Assembly (NCBI GenBank): GCA_027064285.1
Contig: JAMOPX010000063.1
Span: 1 to 18,523 of the forward strand
DNA length: 18,523 nucleotides
Source: Desulfobacterales bacterium
Lineage (GTDB): Bacteria > Desulfobacterota > DSM-4660 > Desulfatiglandales > JALVZP01
Reading direction: 5' to 3'
Within the stretch, counting starts at the first letter, position 1; each line of letters begins with the position of its first letter. The notes beneath the pieces are model-generated. The model saw only the letters and a list, made by a program, of their open reading frames with translations. It was not told the origin of the DNA and searched no databases. This document shows, piece after piece, positions 1-8,174 of the stretch. Position numbers and translations under genes: made by a program.

Positions 1-8
1 ACCTCCTG
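1..8 (-). promoter_or_regulatory. Shine-Dalgarno of a gene starting just outside the window
   Basis: Read on the minus strand, the first eight bases give CAGGAGGT, a near-perfect Shine-Dalgarno. It lies 17 nt beyond the stop codon of the STAS gene ending at 25. No start codon follows inside the window, so the gene it serves begins a few bases past position 1. This shows that the minus-strand operon continues beyond the window edge. Confidence 0.7.
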
Positions 9-24
9 TAACTTTAAAATTCTT

Positions 25-363
25 TCAATTATCAAAACTATTTAATGCTTCTTGTTCAGAATGAAACAAAGGAAATACTTTATCTAAATGAGTCAGTTCA
101 AAGATAGATTTCACTTCTTCTCTAACACCACATAATTTAATTTGCCCCTGGTCTCTAATGGCTTTTAGTGTAGAAACTAATGCTCCCAGTCCCGAGCTAT
201 CTATAAAAGTTACTTCTGATAGATTAATTATTAAGTTAAAATTTCCTTCTGATACAAATTTAAGTAATTCAGATTTAAAATCCTTTGCGATACTGGCATC
301 TATCCTTTTTTCCTTAGGTTTAACAACTAAAATATTATTTCGTTTTAAAGCTTCTATTTTCAT
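25..363 (-). CDS. STAS-domain protein (anti-sigma-factor antagonist type), downstream copy
   Basis: This 112-residue protein is a single STAS domain of SpoIIAA/RsbV length. The diagnostic motif FIDSSGLG lies at residues 54-60, and Ser57 aligns with the serine phosphorylated in SpoIIAA-type antagonists. Such proteins bind an anti-sigma kinase or another partner when dephosphorylated and release it when phosphorylated. The start is supported by AAGGAGG eight bases upstream. It lies 12 nt after the last DUF3131 gene in the same operon and is a paralogue of the STAS protein at 12142-12486; both share an LDASIA/IDASIA segment at residues 21-26. No kinase or phosphatase is visible in the window, so the partner is unknown. 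The cytoplasmic location is inferred from the absence of a signal peptide or membrane segment. The role as a switch for polysaccharide production is inference from position. Confidence 0.88.
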   Translation of the reverse strand: MKIEALKRNNILVVKPKEKRIDASIAKDFKSELLKFVSEGNFNLIINLSEVTFIDSSGLGALVSTLKAIRDQGQIKLCGVREEVKSIFELTHLDKVFPLFHSEQEALNSFDN

Positions 364-375
364 TATAAGACCTCC

Positions 376-2211
376 TTAGTTTTGTAAAATAGAAATAAAT
401 GGGACTCTATTTCTTTTTAAATAAAGAATTGTCTCTAATATTATAGCATTAGTGTTAATATTATACGACATATTGATCCGTCCATCCTCAAATATCCCGC
501 TGTAAAATCCATATTTTTTATTTTTAAGAGTAATTACTGAACTATATAGCTTTTTTGAATATTCATCTAAGAATATAGCATACCAAGCAAAAGCTGCTTT
601 AGTTGAAATATTTCTAAATCTATTTACCTCTCGACCACTATGATCTACACATATCCATTTTTTATTGTCGTAAAATATACAATTATAAATGAACCATGGA
701 CTTTCATTTATACAATCCTCTGAAACCGCTGTTAGCTTGCCTGTATATTGCCATCTTCTTTTTTGCACCTCATAGATCTTTTCTATTATTTGTTCAAATC
801 TTTTATCCAAGCCTTTCAGTTCCATTTTAGCAAGAATAAATGGCTCACTAGTTAAAAATGCTTTTCCTCTTTTATCTATAGGTATCTTGACACCATATAT
901 ATCTATCCAAGTAATTTCTTGAAAGTCTAAGGATTTTGAAACATCTTTTCCCCACAGTTTAAAGCCATAAGCTGCATATTGTTCATATCCTAATCTACCC
1001 TCTTGATAAAAGGATTCTTTTTGTTTAAACATAGTGCCATGAAGTTCTTCATTAAAACATACACGATTAAATTTCCATCTATTAACCACTTTATGTACTA
1101 AATCTCTCAACTCTTGATACCAATTTTCTGTAATTCTAAGCCATATTAGAAGTCTTCCTATATCAATTGCTGACCATCCACTTCCTTTATAAGATAGTCT
1201 CATTTTTAAATCTACCATCTTACCATTTGTTGTATTGTATACCCGATTTGGCAATTCATTATTGTAAAGATCTATTGAAGAAAGAGTTCTTAAAAGAGTT
1301 GTAATCTTTTCTCTAAATTCATCCATTCCTATTATTCCTATCTTTTGAGCTGCCACAAAACCGGCAATAGTGCTGCCTATATCCCATATTGTAGAGTAGA
1401 TGCAACTATTTGTTGCATTCACAAGTCCTGTACTTGCATGATAGTTATTAATAAAATATTGCCAAGCCGTAATTGCTGCTTCTACTTGTTCTTCTGTTAA
1501 AGGAGTTTCTGAAACAGTTTGAGGTATAGTAGCTTCAGGCTTTTGAGCTATTGAGTGAAATGTAAATATAGATGGTGAAGTAGTTACTCTTATCTGTTTT
1601 GAAGAATAAGCAGATAAAGGGGTGGATTTTTCCTTAAGCATATTTAATGGCCTGGGGAAGTATGAAATTCTTGTCTCAATTCTTTTCTCTCTCTTCTCAG
1701 ATGGACTCTTAAATTGCAATCCTGGTTTTGGTCCTTTGTAGTCAGTAAAGATAAGGCTGTCTTCGAGGTCTAATCCTGCTATCTCATCATCAGTTAATGT
1801 AATAAGTTCTCCCCCAACTGTAGCTACTTTAATTTCAGAACGAATTCTGTCTAAAATTTGCTTTATTTTTTTTCTTTCTTCTTTCCAAGTAGTCTGCCCT
1901 TCTAAAAAATGTTTTATTGCACTACTCCAAGTAGTATAAGCAGTGGCATCTCTTGCTTTTTCAAAGGAAATTGTAGCCAAGACTTCAGCTAATGCTGCCT
2001 TTTTAAATGAGTCAGGATTAGAGGAACCTTGTAAAAACTCCTGGGCCTTTTTTGTCCAAAAAAATCCAGCTTCTTTGAACTTTCCATTTTTATACAAAAT
2101 CAAACCAAGCTTGTATTCTGAAAAAGGGTAAAAGAAACCTGCCCAACATATAGAGATAAGATTGCTTATAAAGAATAAGATAAAGATTATTTTCCTTTTA
2201 TAGGAAGACAT
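376..2211 (-). CDS. DUF3131-family protein with TPR-like N-terminal half (paralogue 1)
   Basis: This 611-residue protein is the longest and most divergent of four neighbouring DUF3131 paralogues. Residues 1-24 form a signal peptide (KRK followed by a hydrophobic stretch, probable cleavage after CWA). Residues about 28-120 contain helix pairs with TPR-like spacing. A low-complexity linker follows to about residue 235, and the DUF3131 domain fills the rest. Motifs shared with the paralogues are TGLVN, IWD, LPNRVYNT, GWSAIDIGRLL, YQEGRLGYEQYAA, TAVSED and NTNAIILE. The ATG at 2211 overlaps the end of the preceding gene by 25 nt and has GGAG directly upstream. DUF3131 has no established activity. 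The many helices and conserved acidic and aromatic residues suggest an (alpha/alpha) toroid like polysaccharide-active enzymes, which is inference. Predicted to act in the cell envelope or periplasm, with the TPR part perhaps binding other proteins of the locus. Confidence 0.85.
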   Translation of the reverse strand: MSSYKRKIIFILFFISNLISICWAGFFYPFSEYKLGLILYKNGKFKEAGFFWTKKAQEFLQGSSNPDSFKKAALAEVLATISFEKARDATAYTTWSSAIKHFLEGQTTWKEERKKIKQILDRIRSEIKVATVGGELITLTDDEIAGLDLEDSLIFTDYKGPKPGLQFKSPSEKREKRIETRISYFPRPLNMLKEKSTPLSAYSSKQIRVTTSPSIFTFHSIAQKPEATIPQTVSETPLTEEQVEAAITAWQYFINNYHASTGLVNATNSCIYSTIWDIGSTIAGFVAAQKIGIIGMDEFREKITTLLRTLSSIDLYNNELPNRVYNTTNGKMVDLKMRLSYKGSGWSAIDIGRLLIWLRITENWYQELRDLVHKVVNRWKFNRVCFNEELHGTMFKQKESFYQEGRLGYEQYAAYGFKLWGKDVSKSLDFQEITWIDIYGVKIPIDKRGKAFLTSEPFILAKMELKGLDKRFEQIIEKIYEVQKRRWQYTGKLTAVSEDCINESPWFIYNCIFYDNKKWICVDHSGREVNRFRNISTKAAFAWYAIFLDEYSKKLYSSVITLKNKKYGFYSGIFEDGRINMSYNINTNAIILETILYLKRNRVPFISILQN

Positions 2212-3638
2212 TTCTCCATTTTTCTAAATATATTATTAATCACACTTTCATAATATCCAGACCTCTCACAGCATTTATATATTTTACCCTCTACTTTATA
2301 AAGAAGTGCCTCCAATACCATTGCATTAGTAGTACTTGTGATTATTTTCATATAACCACCAGTTTTTTCTAATCTTCCCTCATACCAACCCCTTTCTGGA
2401 TCGTAAACACAAGAAATAATATCAATTAACTGATCAGTATATCTTGTTTTCCATAAAACCCACATTCCAAATGATGCCCTAGTAGAAACTAAAGCTGCTT
2501 CAGGATGATATTCTCCATTATCAGAGATGACATTCCATGGATACCCAGCTACAAAAATAGCATCATAAACAAAAAAAGGAGGGCCTAAAACCTGATGATC
2601 TGTTCGTGCGGTAAAGATATGTTCTCTTTTATATCGTGCCTCTTGAACAAGATAGATTTTTTTAGCAATATCTGCCATGACTGTATCAGTATGATAAGTA
2701 TCAGCACTTGTACAATCTTCTGGCTTGTCCCAATTAAACTCTATGCCATCTAATAAAAATGGCAAACTTACAACTGGTGCGTAAGCTCCAGTTCTTATGT
2801 CCCTGCTGTCACATGGTATATTAATTCCATAAATTTTTACTAATCTATAAGGTCTTATATCAGATGCCTTTTTAGTGTTAAACCCCCATAATCTAAAACC
2901 CTTAGCAGCATATTCTTCATATCCCAAACGTCCCTCTTGATAAGTTTTCAGTTTATCTCCAACCTTAATTCCTCCATAAAGTGTTCCTTCATTATCAATT
3001 ATATCGCAAAAATTCCATCTCAGAATTGCTCTATCAACATATTCAGCATATTGTGGGTATCTGCATTTGATTATCTTGAGCCAGATGAGCAATCTTCCAA
3101 TATCCACTGCAGACCATCCTATCTCTTTTGGTTGATTTGCATAATCTACCATTTTGCCTGTTCTGGTATTGTATACTTTATTAGGTAGTTTCCCAAAAAA
3201 AAGATTCATTTTATTTAAGAAATCTATCACATTACTTAATTTTTTATCAAATTCATGTTGATTTATAATATTTAGTTCTTTTGCTGCTACTAAAGCTGCT
3301 AAGAAATCTGCAATATGCCACATGGTAGTTGCAGGATACCTATCCACAGAATTTACCAATCCAGTATTAGGATCATAATTATTGATAAAGTATTGCCATG
3401 CGACTTTTGCCCACATTTTTTCTTTTTCTGTTAATTCTCCGTGTCTTCCTTGATGAAATAGAGTAGAATTTTTGAATGTCCTAATTCCCCTTGCAGTCTG
3501 CCTTACTATAACCCCACAGCCAGAATTTAGAAGAAAAATCACGCATATCAATAAAGTTAAAATTGTTTGTTTACCCTTATCTTCTTTTAGCTGGATATCG
3601 ATGACCTGGAAGGCATCTGTCGTTTCCAAAAAACTCAT
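2187..3638 (-). CDS. DUF3131-family probable lipoprotein (paralogue 2)
   Basis: The open frame is 483 codons from the ATG at 3638, but the first 23 or so residues overlap the end of the preceding gene by 62 nt and do not look like real protein. They are followed by a lysine-rich start and the hydrophobic stretch ILTLLICVIFLLNSGC, a signal peptide with a weak lipobox ending at Cys41. The true start is therefore probably internal, perhaps at a non-ATG codon. The DUF3131 domain runs from about residue 68 and contains TGLVNSVD, LPNKVYNT, GWSAVDIGRLLIWL, YQEGRLGYEEYAAKG, PPFFVYDAI and NAMVLEALLYK. Where the other paralogues have W-D in the (T/I)MWD or IWD motif, this copy has MWH (His108), so it may have lost an active-site acid. 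It is closest to paralogue 3, sharing an extra loop rich in Thr, Asp and Ser before the VQE helix. Confidence 0.83.
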   Translation of the reverse strand: MSFLETTDAFQVIDIQLKEDKGKQTILTLLICVIFLLNSGCGVIVRQTARGIRTFKNSTLFHQGRHGELTEKEKMWAKVAWQYFINNYDPNTGLVNSVDRYPATTMWHIADFLAALVAAKELNIINQHEFDKKLSNVIDFLNKMNLFFGKLPNKVYNTRTGKMVDYANQPKEIGWSAVDIGRLLIWLKIIKCRYPQYAEYVDRAILRWNFCDIIDNEGTLYGGIKVGDKLKTYQEGRLGYEEYAAKGFRLWGFNTKKASDIRPYRLVKIYGINIPCDSRDIRTGAYAPVVSLPFLLDGIEFNWDKPEDCTSADTYHTDTVMADIAKKIYLVQEARYKREHIFTARTDHQVLGPPFFVYDAIFVAGYPWNVISDNGEYHPEAALVSTRASFGMWVLWKTRYTDQLIDIISCVYDPERGWYEGRLEKTGGYMKIITSTTNAMVLEALLYKVEGKIYKCCERSGYYESVINNIFRKMEKCLPIKGK

Positions 3639-5040
3639 CTTTTATCTTTATATCCCAAAGGCTGGGTCTATTGGAAAACTTCAACAATTTTCCCTCTACT
3701 TTATAGAGCAAACATTCAAGGATAATTCCATTATTATTTGCTGTAAATGTGTTTATTAGGCCTCCAGATTTTTCATAACGACCTTCATAAAAACCCTTGT
3801 TTGGGTCATAAAGTCCAGATACTGCATTGTATAAAAGATCAGTATATGGGGTTTTCCACAGAACCCAAAGTCCAAATGCAGCCTTCAAGCAGACAGATGC
3901 AAATTGAGGCACATAAACTCCTGTGTCTGTAATAGTATTCCATGGATATCCATCACTGTAGATAGTATCATAAACAAAATAAGGAGGGCTATCCAACTGA
4001 TGTTCGCTTCTTGCTGTAAGAATTCTTGTGGCTTTATAGCGTTCTTCTTGAACCAAATATATTCTTCTGGCAAACTCAGCCGTGACTTTATCAGTGCAGA
4101 CTAAGTCACTGCTGTCTCTGTCATTTGCCAAATCCCAATTTAGTTCGATTCCATCTAATATATAACTTTCTGAAACAACATAATTATGTGCCCCTGTCGT
4201 TCTTGGATCTCTGGTATCATAAGGAATTTCTACTCCAAATATAGGAATAAAAGAATAAGGTTCAGGTTTTGAAGCCCTCTCAGTATTAAATCCCCAAAGC
4301 TGATATCCTTTTGCAGCATATTCCTCATATCCAAGCCTTCCTTCTTGGACATAAACAACTTTATTATCCTTTAATATTGCTCCATACATTGTGCCATTTT
4401 CATCTAACACATGACAGAAATTCCATCTTAAAACAAAATTGTCTATAGCATTGCTATGATAAGGATACCTTTCTTTAATTATTTTTAACCATATAAGCAG
4501 TCTACCCAAATCAATAGCAGAAAATCCTATTTCTCCTGGCTGGTTGCTATAATTTACCTTTTGTGCTGTCATGGTATTGTAAGCTTTATTTGGTAATTCT
4601 CCTCTAAAAAAATCCAAGTTATTAAGCGTATTCAGTAGCTTGATAAGTCGCATATCAAAATCGTTTTTGGTAATTATCTTTAATTCATAAGCTGCCACAA
4701 GTGCTCCAAGATAGGATGCAGTATCCCACATAGTAGTAGAAGGATAATTGTTCACAGAATTGACCAAACCCGTGTTCGGCTGATAGTTATTTTCAAAATA
4801 TTTCCAGGCAATTTTTGCCAATTTCATCTCTTCTTCTGTTAATGGCCCATTTCTTCCTATATGTTTTGTTGTTGTAATTTGCTTGGATATAAGGACTGTG
4901 CTTCTTTCTCTGTTAAATTCAAGATGATTTATCCTTTTGTCTTTGTAAGTTGACTTAAGTTGATACTCTTCAATCTCTCTGATAGGGCTACATGCACCTA
5001 TATATGTTATAATAATAATTGTTAGCAAAATTTTACTCAT
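3577..5040 (-). CDS. DUF3131-family lipoprotein (paralogue 3)
   Basis: This 487-residue protein starts with a short signal sequence whose lipobox, YIGAC, places the modified cysteine at position 17, so it is probably an outer- or inner-membrane lipoprotein. The DUF3131 domain begins near residue 66 with an LTEEE helix, then TGLVNSVNNYPSTTMWD, LPNKAYNT, GFSAIDLGRLLIWL, YVQEGRLGYEEYAAKG, TARSEHQ, PPYFVYDTIYSDG and GFYEGRYEKSGG. All motifs conserved among the four paralogues are present, including the W-D motif changed in paralogue 2. It follows paralogue 4 by 6 nt, with only a weak AAGGGAAG as ribosome site. Paralogues 2 and 3 share an insertion absent from 1 and 4 and look like the most recent duplication. 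The function is unknown; envelope polysaccharide binding or cleavage is inferred from the neighbouring synthase and glycosidases. Confidence 0.85.
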   Translation of the reverse strand: MSKILLTIIIITYIGACSPIREIEEYQLKSTYKDKRINHLEFNRERSTVLISKQITTTKHIGRNGPLTEEEMKLAKIAWKYFENNYQPNTGLVNSVNNYPSTTMWDTASYLGALVAAYELKIITKNDFDMRLIKLLNTLNNLDFFRGELPNKAYNTMTAQKVNYSNQPGEIGFSAIDLGRLLIWLKIIKERYPYHSNAIDNFVLRWNFCHVLDENGTMYGAILKDNKVVYVQEGRLGYEEYAAKGYQLWGFNTERASKPEPYSFIPIFGVEIPYDTRDPRTTGAHNYVVSESYILDGIELNWDLANDRDSSDLVCTDKVTAEFARRIYLVQEERYKATRILTARSEHQLDSPPYFVYDTIYSDGYPWNTITDTGVYVPQFASVCLKAAFGLWVLWKTPYTDLLYNAVSGLYDPNKGFYEGRYEKSGGLINTFTANNNGIILECLLYKVEGKLLKFSNRPSLWDIKIKDEFFGNDRCLPGHRYPAKRR

Positions 5041-5046
5041 CTTCCC

Positions 5047-6360
5047 TTAATAGAGGGATACAAGCCTTCCAAATTTCTTAAAACAAAGACTTTCTAAAAT
5101 TATGGCATTTGTATTACATGTTATAGCTTTATTAGGCAATTTGGTAATCTCATAACGTCCTGAATACCATCCTCTATCGGGTTCATATAGGGTCTGAATC
5201 TCTCTTATTAGTTCTTTTGTATAAAGGGTTCTATATAATACATACCAACCGAAAACTGCTTTTGTGCTTATACTTTTAAACCGAGAAGCATCTTTTCCTT
5301 CTTGGGTTATACAATTCCAAGCTTTTCCATCAGAGTAAACAGTATTATATACAAAATAAGGGGCCTGATCTATATTATCTTCGCTAACTGCAGTCCATAT
5401 ACCTGTATGTTTCCATCTTTCTTCTTGAGCCTTATATACCCTATAAGCAAATTCTCTTGATACTATATCCCAGCCAAATTCAATCCCATCTAAAATATAT
5501 GGTTCACTTAGAACATAAGTATGGGCTTCATACTCTTTTGGAGCTCGAATATCATATGGAATCTTTATTCCATAAATATCTACAAATGCTAAATAATCAA
5601 AATACCTTAAAGCCTTACTTACATCATATCCCATAAGTGTTAAAGCCTTTGCAGCATACTCTTCATATCCAAGTCTTCCTTCCTGCACATAAACAGTTTT
5701 ACCTGTCTTATCCACTATAGCTCCATATAATTGTCCATCTTTAACCATAGCATTAAAATCCCAACGTTTTATAATTGCTTTAATTTCTTCTGTATGTTCG
5801 GGAAAGTTCCAGACAATAATGTTAAAAGGAACAAGAAGGCGACATATATCAATCGCAGACCAGCCTATTCCTCTTTCTGTTCTTTTGTTATTATAATCTA
5901 CCATTTGTGTTGTGATAGTGTTATACGATTTATTGGGAAGCTTTCCTTCAAAAAGTGGAAGCCTACTTAATGTCTTAAGTATAAGAGATAAGCGTCTGTC
6001 AAATTCACGCTTAGATATCAGCTTTATTCTCTCTGCTGAAATCAAGGCCATTAAATAAGATGCTGTATCCCACATAGTGGTTGCTGGATATTTATCTACT
6101 GAATTGACCATTCCTGTATTGGGATGAAAGTTATTCTGAAAGTATCTCCAAGCAATCTTTGCCCATCTTAATTCCTGCTCTGTTAACGGCTCTGCAACAG
6201 CTTTTGGAATATCTGGACTTGGCTTAAACTCTACACTTTCTCTAAGGAGTTTTTCAACATTCCATTTTTCGAGCTTAGCTATTATAAATACCGCACAAAT
6301 TAATCCTAATATAAAGATTATATGACTTCTTGCCTTTATAAGGCCTTCTTTAAAATTCAT
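5047..6360 (-). CDS. DUF3131-family membrane-anchored protein (paralogue 4)
   Basis: The frame is open from 6393, but the start chosen is the ATG at 6360, which has AGGAGG six to seven bases upstream and leaves a 14-nt gap to the glycosyltransferase gene rather than an overlap. The 437-residue product begins with a positively charged stretch and one membrane segment (about residues 12-30, IIFILGLICAVFIIA), without a lipobox, so it is probably anchored in the inner membrane with the domain outside. The DUF3131 domain covers about residues 58-432. Conserved positions include W97-D98 in TTMWD, GWSAIDICRLL near 166-176, YVQEGRLGYEEYAAK near 224-238, TAVSED near 323-328, and RGWYSGRYE near 396-404. 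It is the first DUF3131 gene after the synthase and the simplest in architecture, so it may be the ancestral copy of the tandem array (inference). Confidence 0.85.
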   Translation of the reverse strand: MNFKEGLIKARSHIIFILGLICAVFIIAKLEKWNVEKLLRESVEFKPSPDIPKAVAEPLTEQELRWAKIAWRYFQNNFHPNTGMVNSVDKYPATTMWDTASYLMALISAERIKLISKREFDRRLSLILKTLSRLPLFEGKLPNKSYNTITTQMVDYNNKRTERGIGWSAIDICRLLVPFNIIVWNFPEHTEEIKAIIKRWDFNAMVKDGQLYGAIVDKTGKTVYVQEGRLGYEEYAAKALTLMGYDVSKALRYFDYLAFVDIYGIKIPYDIRAPKEYEAHTYVLSEPYILDGIEFGWDIVSREFAYRVYKAQEERWKHTGIWTAVSEDNIDQAPYFVYNTVYSDGKAWNCITQEGKDASRFKSISTKAVFGWYVLYRTLYTKELIREIQTLYEPDRGWYSGRYEITKLPNKAITCNTNAIILESLCFKKFGRLVSLY

Positions 6361-6374
6361 AAAAAACCTCCTGG

Positions 6375-8171
6375 CTACTCCTCTGGCTTCCAAAAGGCTG
6401 CTCTAACTATTCCTGACATAGCCAAAATATTATGGATTCCCCAAAACAAATTAGCGACAAAGCCACTCACATTTGTCTCATAGCCTAAATAGATTTTAAT
6501 ACCAGCAAATATAAGCCCTGCAACAGTTAAAACAATCACCATAAATTGAGGTATTACAAGACGGAAGTATTTACCTTCTTGTCGAACCTTTGGAGTCACG
6601 GGAAACTTTATTTGTTCTCCTTTAAGTACAGTCCAAAGAGCACGCAGGTTAACAGGGAAAAGAGCTAAATAAGATGATTTCCCTGCCCAATCAGGAACCC
6701 CCCAAGTTCCTATCATAAAACTCAATTCGTTCATGAGTAAGAAAGGGATGATATGCTTAAAGAAGTCCATTGAATATGCAGCTACAGGTGCTATTCCAGT
6801 AAACAGGTAAATAATAGGAGCACTCAAAAAGATGACATTCCACAAACAACCAAAATATGACCATATAGTAGTGCCATACATAATCTTTTGAGGAATACTG
6901 AGACCTTTTTTTAAAATAGGATTATCATGAATAGCTATATCTAAGGTTCCACCTGCATATTTAAATCGCTGAACAGTCCAGCTTAGAAGATCCTGAGGTG
7001 ATAACATCTTTGATTCGATTTTAGGATGTAACACAGATTTCCAATTTCTATCTGGATCTGAGTGTAAAACAATAGAAGTATAAATATCCTCAGAGACATG
7101 AAATTTGTATGGGGTAATCTCTGTTTCTACAGCGAGTATGTGTTTTATAGCTTCAATTAACTTTGTCTTTAACCTCTCATTTTCAATATTTTTTGTAATA
7201 TCTTTTATCATCTTATCCACTGCTTCAGCATAAGTCTTTAAAGCTACCTGCATAACTGCCTCTCTTCTATGAATAGAGCCAGCACCACAACAAAAAGAGG
7301 CATTAGCCCAGTTTCTCCTTCTTTGGATAACATCATAAAACATTTGTGGATTATTACAGAAAGGGTCCTCTCCTATGTTAATTGGACCAAATATTTTTTC
7401 TATTATTGAACCAAGCCAGTATCCAGGAGTTTTTAAGTATTTTCTTAAAAATTCTTTAAGAGGAATACCTTCAGGAAGGTCATAAAACCACTGTGGTGTT
7501 TGAACCCATGCCACATCAGGATCTCGGAAATACCCAAGGGTATCTTCTAAGATGGTTGGAAATGGCCTTGTATCTGCATCACAGATAACTATAAAATCTC
7601 CTGAGGTCTTTTCTATTCCATTTCTTAGATTTCCTGCTTTAAAGCCAATATTGTTAGGCCTTGTAATGTAATTTACTCCTTCCTCCTCAGCTACTTTTTT
7701 CATTTCTTCTCTTCTTCCATCATCAAGCACATGAATCTTTATATCAATGGGATGAGGATATCTAATCTTTTTTGCATCTCTTATTCCTAAACGAACAAGC
7801 TCTGGATCTTCATCATATGTAGTAAAGAAAATATCCACCTTTATAGGTCTTTCTGGATAGTTTTCAGGATCATGGACACACTCTGTTATAAACTTTGGAG
7901 GTGGCTTTTGTTCATAATCTCTTACTGCCCACAGGTTAATAGTAAATAAAATCAATCCAAAATAGGCGCATGTTTCTGCAGCAGCTAATAGAATGGCAAA
8001 CCAAAGGGCATTATAATTTAAAGAACAATTCCACCTCCAAATAATATACCACGCTCCTAATACCAGGTTTATCGTGGCTAAAAACTGCCATAACAGCTCC
8101 CTCCACATAGAATAGGGAATAGGCTCAGGAGGTAATCTATTTTCATATTTTGAGAAGTAGAATTCTGGCAT
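6375..8171 (-). CDS. Cellulose-synthase-like processive GT2 glycosyltransferase
   Basis: This 598-residue membrane protein has the layout of a processive family-2 beta-glycan synthase. Two membrane segments occur at about residues 28-45 and 55-80. A cytosolic GT-A domain follows with Asp150-Asp151-Gly, the DxD motif D198-A-D200, SED at 360-362 (catalytic-base region, TED in cellulose synthase) and QRFKY at 401-405 (QxxRW position, here Lys-Tyr). Several further membrane segments (about 430-490, 535-562 and 570-593) would form the channel. FCCGAGSIHRREA (293-305) matches the acceptor-site region of the family. There is no C-terminal PilZ domain, so direct c-di-GMP control as in BcsA is not indicated. 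A highly charged helical insertion lies at about 311-350. It is 3 nt after the GH9 gene. The donor sugar cannot be read from sequence; the product is a presumed beta-linked glycan exported to the DUF3131 and glycosidase proteins of the operon. Confidence 0.9.
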   Translation of the reverse strand: MPEFYFSKYENRLPPEPIPYSMWRELLWQFLATINLVLGAWYIIWRWNCSLNYNALWFAILLAAAETCAYFGLILFTINLWAVRDYEQKPPPKFITECVHDPENYPERPIKVDIFFTTYDEDPELVRLGIRDAKKIRYPHPIDIKIHVLDDGRREEMKKVAEEEGVNYITRPNNIGFKAGNLRNGIEKTSGDFIVICDADTRPFPTILEDTLGYFRDPDVAWVQTPQWFYDLPEGIPLKEFLRKYLKTPGYWLGSIIEKIFGPINIGEDPFCNNPQMFYDVIQRRRNWANASFCCGAGSIHRREAVMQVALKTYAEAVDKMIKDITKNIENERLKTKLIEAIKHILAVETEITPYKFHVSEDIYTSIVLHSDPDRNWKSVLHPKIESKMLSPQDLLSWTVQRFKYAGGTLDIAIHDNPILKKGLSIPQKIMYGTTIWSYFGCLWNVIFLSAPIIYLFTGIAPVAAYSMDFFKHIIPFLLMNELSFMIGTWGVPDWAGKSSYLALFPVNLRALWTVLKGEQIKFPVTPKVRQEGKYFRLVIPQFMVIVLTVAGLIFAGIKIYLGYETNVSGFVANLFWGIHNILAMSGIVRAAFWKPEE

Positions 8172-8174
8172 ATC

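Noticed and set aside
5731..5970. Plus-strand ORF inside DUF3131 paralogue 4
   Set aside because: Antisense to a conserved domain with matching paralogues; similar plus-strand frames appear opposite the other copies as by-products of the same codons.
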